Of a stretch of DNA of 8,297 nucleotides, positions 6,252 through 8,297 are shown in pieces. Position numbers and translations under genes: made by a program. Every line of letters starts with the position of its first letter. Within the stretch, counting starts at the first letter, position 1. The DNA is from Verrucomicrobia bacterium UBA3063. GTDB taxonomy: Bacteria; Verrucomicrobiota; Verrucomicrobiia; Methylacidiphilales; Verrucolacustridaceae. The notes beneath the pieces are model-generated. The model saw nothing but the letters and a program-made list of their open reading frames with translations, ran no database searches and had not been told where the DNA came from. The DNA lies in assembly GCA_002366885.1 (NCBI GenBank), contig DFCD01000062.1:6239-14535 (forward strand), written 5' to 3'.

Positions 6252-6591
6252 ACGAGCGGATTCCGAGAACCAAAAAGGCGAGGGAGACAACCGCAGTGGC
6301 AGCTTGGGCCTGGACGGCGGCCGGACGTTGGCCTTCCCCGGCCAGGGCTTCGGGCAGTTTGGGAAGGGAAGAAGCGGTTCCCCCGAGGGCCAGCAGGCTC
6401 ACGAGCAGGGCGGCGTGCATGGCGTGCTTGCGGAGATTTTCCCCTCTAACCGCGACAATCCCGAGGATCAGGAGAACCAGGCCAATGCCGGCGGGGATAA
6501 GTGCGGTCCAGGATGCGGCGCCGGTAAGGGAATAGCCTCCCAGGCCGATGGTCAGGTAGGCCAGTGAAAATCCGATGGTGATACGGGGCAT
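6220..6591 (-). CDS. Small four-helix membrane protein of unknown function
   Basis: I do not recognise a characterised family with certainty. The 123-residue protein has four hydrophobic stretches, at about residues 4-24, 28-49, 58-76 and 94-113. A charged segment after helix 2 (RGENLRKHAMHA) and a basic tail (QARRSRSS) suggest that both of these lie in the cytoplasm. There is no signal peptide and no catalytic motif. The ATG at 6591 is preceded on its own strand by an SD-like AAGGA about seven bases upstream, which supports translation. Its layout resembles small inner-membrane hypothetical proteins seen in Verrucomicrobia and Planctomycetes; that is an impression from memory. It overlaps the 3' end of panB by 32 bases tail-to-tail and diverges from gnd across about 130 bases. 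Confidence 0.75.
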   Translation of the reverse strand: MPRITIGFSLAYLTIGLGGYSLTGAASWTALIPAGIGLVLLILGIVAVRGENLRKHAMHAALLVSLLALGGTASSLPKLPEALAGEGQRPAAVQAQAATAVVSLAFLVLGIRSFIQARRSRSS

Positions 6592-6723
6592 TCCCTAATC
6601 CTTAGCGGAGGGCACGGTTGGGAAAAGTTGGATTTTTCGCCCCGGTTGGCCTGATTTGGGTAGAAGGGTTTGCCGGGCTTCTTTGCGGTGGGCAGTCGGG
6701 GGGTTTTTGGCTAGGACGTTGCG
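6592..6723. other. Divergent intergenic region between membrane-protein gene and gnd
   Basis: These 132 bases must carry the start signals of both flanking genes. Three copies of GTTGG occur at 6617-6621, 6627-6631 and 6645-6649, with unequal spacing. I could not find a convincing sigma-70 promoter pair for either direction, nor a clear operator. TAGGA at 6712-6716 is a plausible SD for gnd. Confidence 0.4.
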
Positions 6724-8193
6724 ATGCAAGCATCGGGAGACATCGGTCTGATCGGCCTCGCGGTGATGGGGCAAAACCTCATCCTGAACATGAATGACCA
6801 CGGGTACGTGGTGGTGGCCCACAACCGCACCGTCTCCAAGGTGGACGATTTTCTCCACAAGGAGGCCAAGGGCACCAAGGTTCAGGGAGCCCGCTCCATC
6901 CAGGAACTGGTTTCCAAGCTTAAAAAACCCCGCCGGATCATGCTGCTGGTGAAGGCCGGGCAACCGGTCGACGACTTCATCCAGGAGCTGACCCCGCACC
7001 TGGAAAAGGGCGACATTATCATCGATGGCGGCAACTCCCTCTTTGAAGATACCAACCGGCGGGTGCGGGAGGCCGAAGCCAAGGGCCTCCTGTACATCGG
7101 CACCGGGGTTTCCGGCGGCGAGGAAGGGGCCCGGCATGGTCCCAGTCTGATGCCCGGCGGGTCGCCGGCGGCCTGGCCTCATGTGAAGAAAATTTTCCAG
7201 GATGTGGCCGCCAAGGTTGAGGGTGGAACGCCGTGTTGTGATTGGGTGGGCGAGGGTGGTGCGGGTCACTACGTGAAGATGGTCCACAACGGGATCGAAT
7301 ACGGGGACATGCAGCTGATCTGCGAGGCCTACGCGCTGATGAAGGACGGGTTGGGAATGGCACCCGAGGAGATGGCCAAGGTTTTCGCCGAATGGAACCG
7401 GGGGGAGCTGGACAGTTACCTGATCGAGATCACCGCGCAGATCCTCGCCAAAAAGGATGCCGACGGTCTCCCTTTGGTGGACAAAATTCTGGATGCCGCC
7501 GGGCAGAAGGGGACGGGGAAATGGACGGTGATCAACTCCCAGGAGTTGGGCATTCCCATCACCCTGATGGCGGAGGCGGTGTATGCGCGATGTGTTTCCG
7601 CCCTGAAGGACGAGCGGCTGGCGGCGGCCAAAAAGCTGAAGGGTCCCAAGCCCCTCCTGCCGGCGGCCCGGGATGGAGGGAAAAAGAAGAAGTTCCTCGG
7701 GGAGATCCGGGATGCCCTTTATGCCTCGAAGATCATCAGCTATGCGCAGGGCTACATGCTGATGCGGGCGGCCGCCCGGGAGTACAAGTGGAACCTGAAC
7801 TACGGCGGCATCGCCCTGATGTGGCGCGGCGGCTGCATCATCCGTTCCCGTTTTCTCGGCAAGATCAAGGAGGCGTTCGACAAGAATCCGAAGCTCACCA
7901 ACCTGCTTCTCGACGGATATTTCCGGAGCGAGGTGAAGCGTTGCCAAAAGGGTTGGCGGAACGTGGTGGCGGCGGCGGCCAAGCGGGGAATTCCGGTGCC
8001 GGCATTTGGCACGGCCCTGGCCTTCTTTGACGGGTATCGCAGCGCGGTCCTGCCGGCGAACCTCCTGCAGGCCCAGCGGGACTATTTTGGCGCCCACACC
8101 TATGAGCGGGTGGACAAGCCGAGGGGGGAATTTTTCCACACCAACTGGACGGGGCAGGGCGGGACGACAGCCTCCTCCACCTACAACGTCTGA
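6724..8193 (+). CDS. gnd: 6-phosphogluconate dehydrogenase (decarboxylating)
   Basis: Gnd oxidatively decarboxylates 6-phosphogluconate to ribulose-5-phosphate with NADP+, in the cytoplasmic pentose phosphate pathway. At 489 residues it is the long, homodimeric type. Features in order are the nucleotide-binding GLAVMGQNL (11-19), NRT at 34-36 (the arginine typical of NADP+ preference), DGGNS (101-105), the substrate motif GVSGGEEGARHGPSLMPGG (128-146), VKMVHNGIEYGDMQ with the expected catalytic K185, N189 and E192, DAAGQKGTGKWT, and the C-terminal RDYFGAHTYER and FHTNWTG tail that closes over the partner subunit. The ATG at 6724 has a TAGGA SD about seven bases upstream. It appears to be a single-gene unit, with a hairpin after the stop. 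No zwf or pgl is visible in the window. Confidence 0.98.
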   Translation: MQASGDIGLIGLAVMGQNLILNMNDHGYVVVAHNRTVSKVDDFLHKEAKGTKVQGARSIQELVSKLKKPRRIMLLVKAGQPVDDFIQELTPHLEKGDIIIDGGNSLFEDTNRRVREAEAKGLLYIGTGVSGGEEGARHGPSLMPGGSPAAWPHVKKIFQDVAAKVEGGTPCCDWVGEGGAGHYVKMVHNGIEYGDMQLICEAYALMKDGLGMAPEEMAKVFAEWNRGELDSYLIEITAQILAKKDADGLPLVDKILDAAGQKGTGKWTVINSQELGIPITLMAEAVYARCVSALKDERLAAAKKLKGPKPLLPAARDGGKKKKFLGEIRDALYASKIISYAQGYMLMRAAAREYKWNLNYGGIALMWRGGCIIRSRFLGKIKEAFDKNPKLTNLLLDGYFRSEVKRCQKGWRNVVAAAAKRGIPVPAFGTALAFFDGYRSAVLPANLLQAQRDYFGAHTYERVDKPRGEFFHTNWTGQGGTTASSTYNV

Positions 8194-8195
8194 TT

Positions 8196-8219
8196 TCCCG
8201 GCCGGCCGTCCAGCCGGGA
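8196..8219 (+). terminator. Hairpin after gnd, possible terminator
   Basis: A perfect 7-bp stem, TCCCGGC (8196-8202) with GCCGGGA (8213-8219), and a 10-base loop begins three bases after the gnd stop. The stem is very GC-rich, but the following bases lack a T tract, so it is not a classical intrinsic terminator. It could still protect or end the gnd transcript before the tRNA. Confidence 0.4.
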
Positions 8220-8256
8220 CTTGCCGTGGGATGTCCTTGGACCAGAATTTCGTAAG

Positions 8257-8297
8257 GCCGGCTTAGCTCAGTGGTAGAGCAGCGGTTTTGTAAACCG
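8257..8297 (+). tRNA. tRNA-Thr (UGU), 5' part, cut by window end
   Basis: The 5' acceptor strand GCCGGCT (8257-8263), a normal D arm (GCTC at 8266-8269 paired with GAGC at 8277-8280, loop AGTGGTA) and an anticodon arm are visible. The loop TTTGTAA gives anticodon TGT at 8289-8291, read as threonine (ACA and related codons). Stem pairs 8283-8286 with 8294-8297 all match; the remaining stem pair, T arm and 3' acceptor lie outside. A poor -35/-10 candidate (TTGCCG at 8221, CAGAAT at 8242, 15-base gap) sits upstream and is not annotated. Confidence 0.93.

Noticed and set aside
6628..6657. TTGGAT ... TGATTT as a sigma-70 promoter for gnd
   Set aside because: The -10 candidate matches the consensus at too few positions and the spacing is not distinctive, so it is no better than chance in this region.
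6595..8139. A 514-codon open frame antisense to gnd
   Set aside because: The sense frame is an unmistakable, full-length Gnd. The antisense frame is proline/histidine/leucine-rich with no family motif, as expected from GC-rich third positions mirrored on the other strand.

Overview
The window is a compact, GC-rich stretch of bacterial chromosome made almost entirely of core metabolic genes. It holds nine protein-coding genes (one cut by the left edge) and a tRNA cut by the right edge. I see no mobile element, CRISPR array or obvious novel system. Diaminopimelate synthesis shows a cell that makes DAP-type peptidoglycan. Gene style, protein variants and a purine-rich heptamer repeat before lysA remind me of Verrucomicrobiota, but that placement is an impression and not proven here.

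Layout. Positions 1-789 are the C-terminal part of thiC (thiamine pyrimidine synthesis), including its Fe-S cysteine motif. A small EVE-domain gene (791-1198, minus strand) runs head-on into thiC with one base between the two stop codons. A short intergenic region with tandem purine heptamers follows. Then come six tightly packed plus-strand genes, lysA-dapF-dapA-dapB-folK-panB (about 1278-6251), in which four of the five junctions overlap, so co-transcription and translational coupling are likely. A 123-residue membrane protein of unknown function (6220-6591, minus) overlaps the end of panB tail-to-tail. It diverges from gnd (6724-8193, plus), which encodes 6-phosphogluconate dehydrogenase. 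A hairpin follows gnd, and the 5' half of a tRNA-Thr(UGU) gene begins at 8257.

How the genes work together. DapA and DapB make tetrahydrodipicolinate from aspartate semialdehyde and pyruvate. DapF makes meso-DAP, which is used for peptidoglycan, and LysA decarboxylates it to lysine. The enzymes linking tetrahydrodipicolinate to LL-DAP (a DapL aminotransferase or the DapD/C/E set) are not here and must be encoded elsewhere. FolK supplies the folate pathway and PanB consumes methylene-tetrahydrofolate to start pantothenate synthesis, so the last two genes are biochemically linked. gnd supplies NADPH and ribulose-5-phosphate through the oxidative pentose phosphate pathway.

The points most worth a second look are the heptamer repeat, three unusual motif residues in PanB, the uncharacterised membrane protein overlapping panB, and the gene overlaps in the lys/fol/pan operon.
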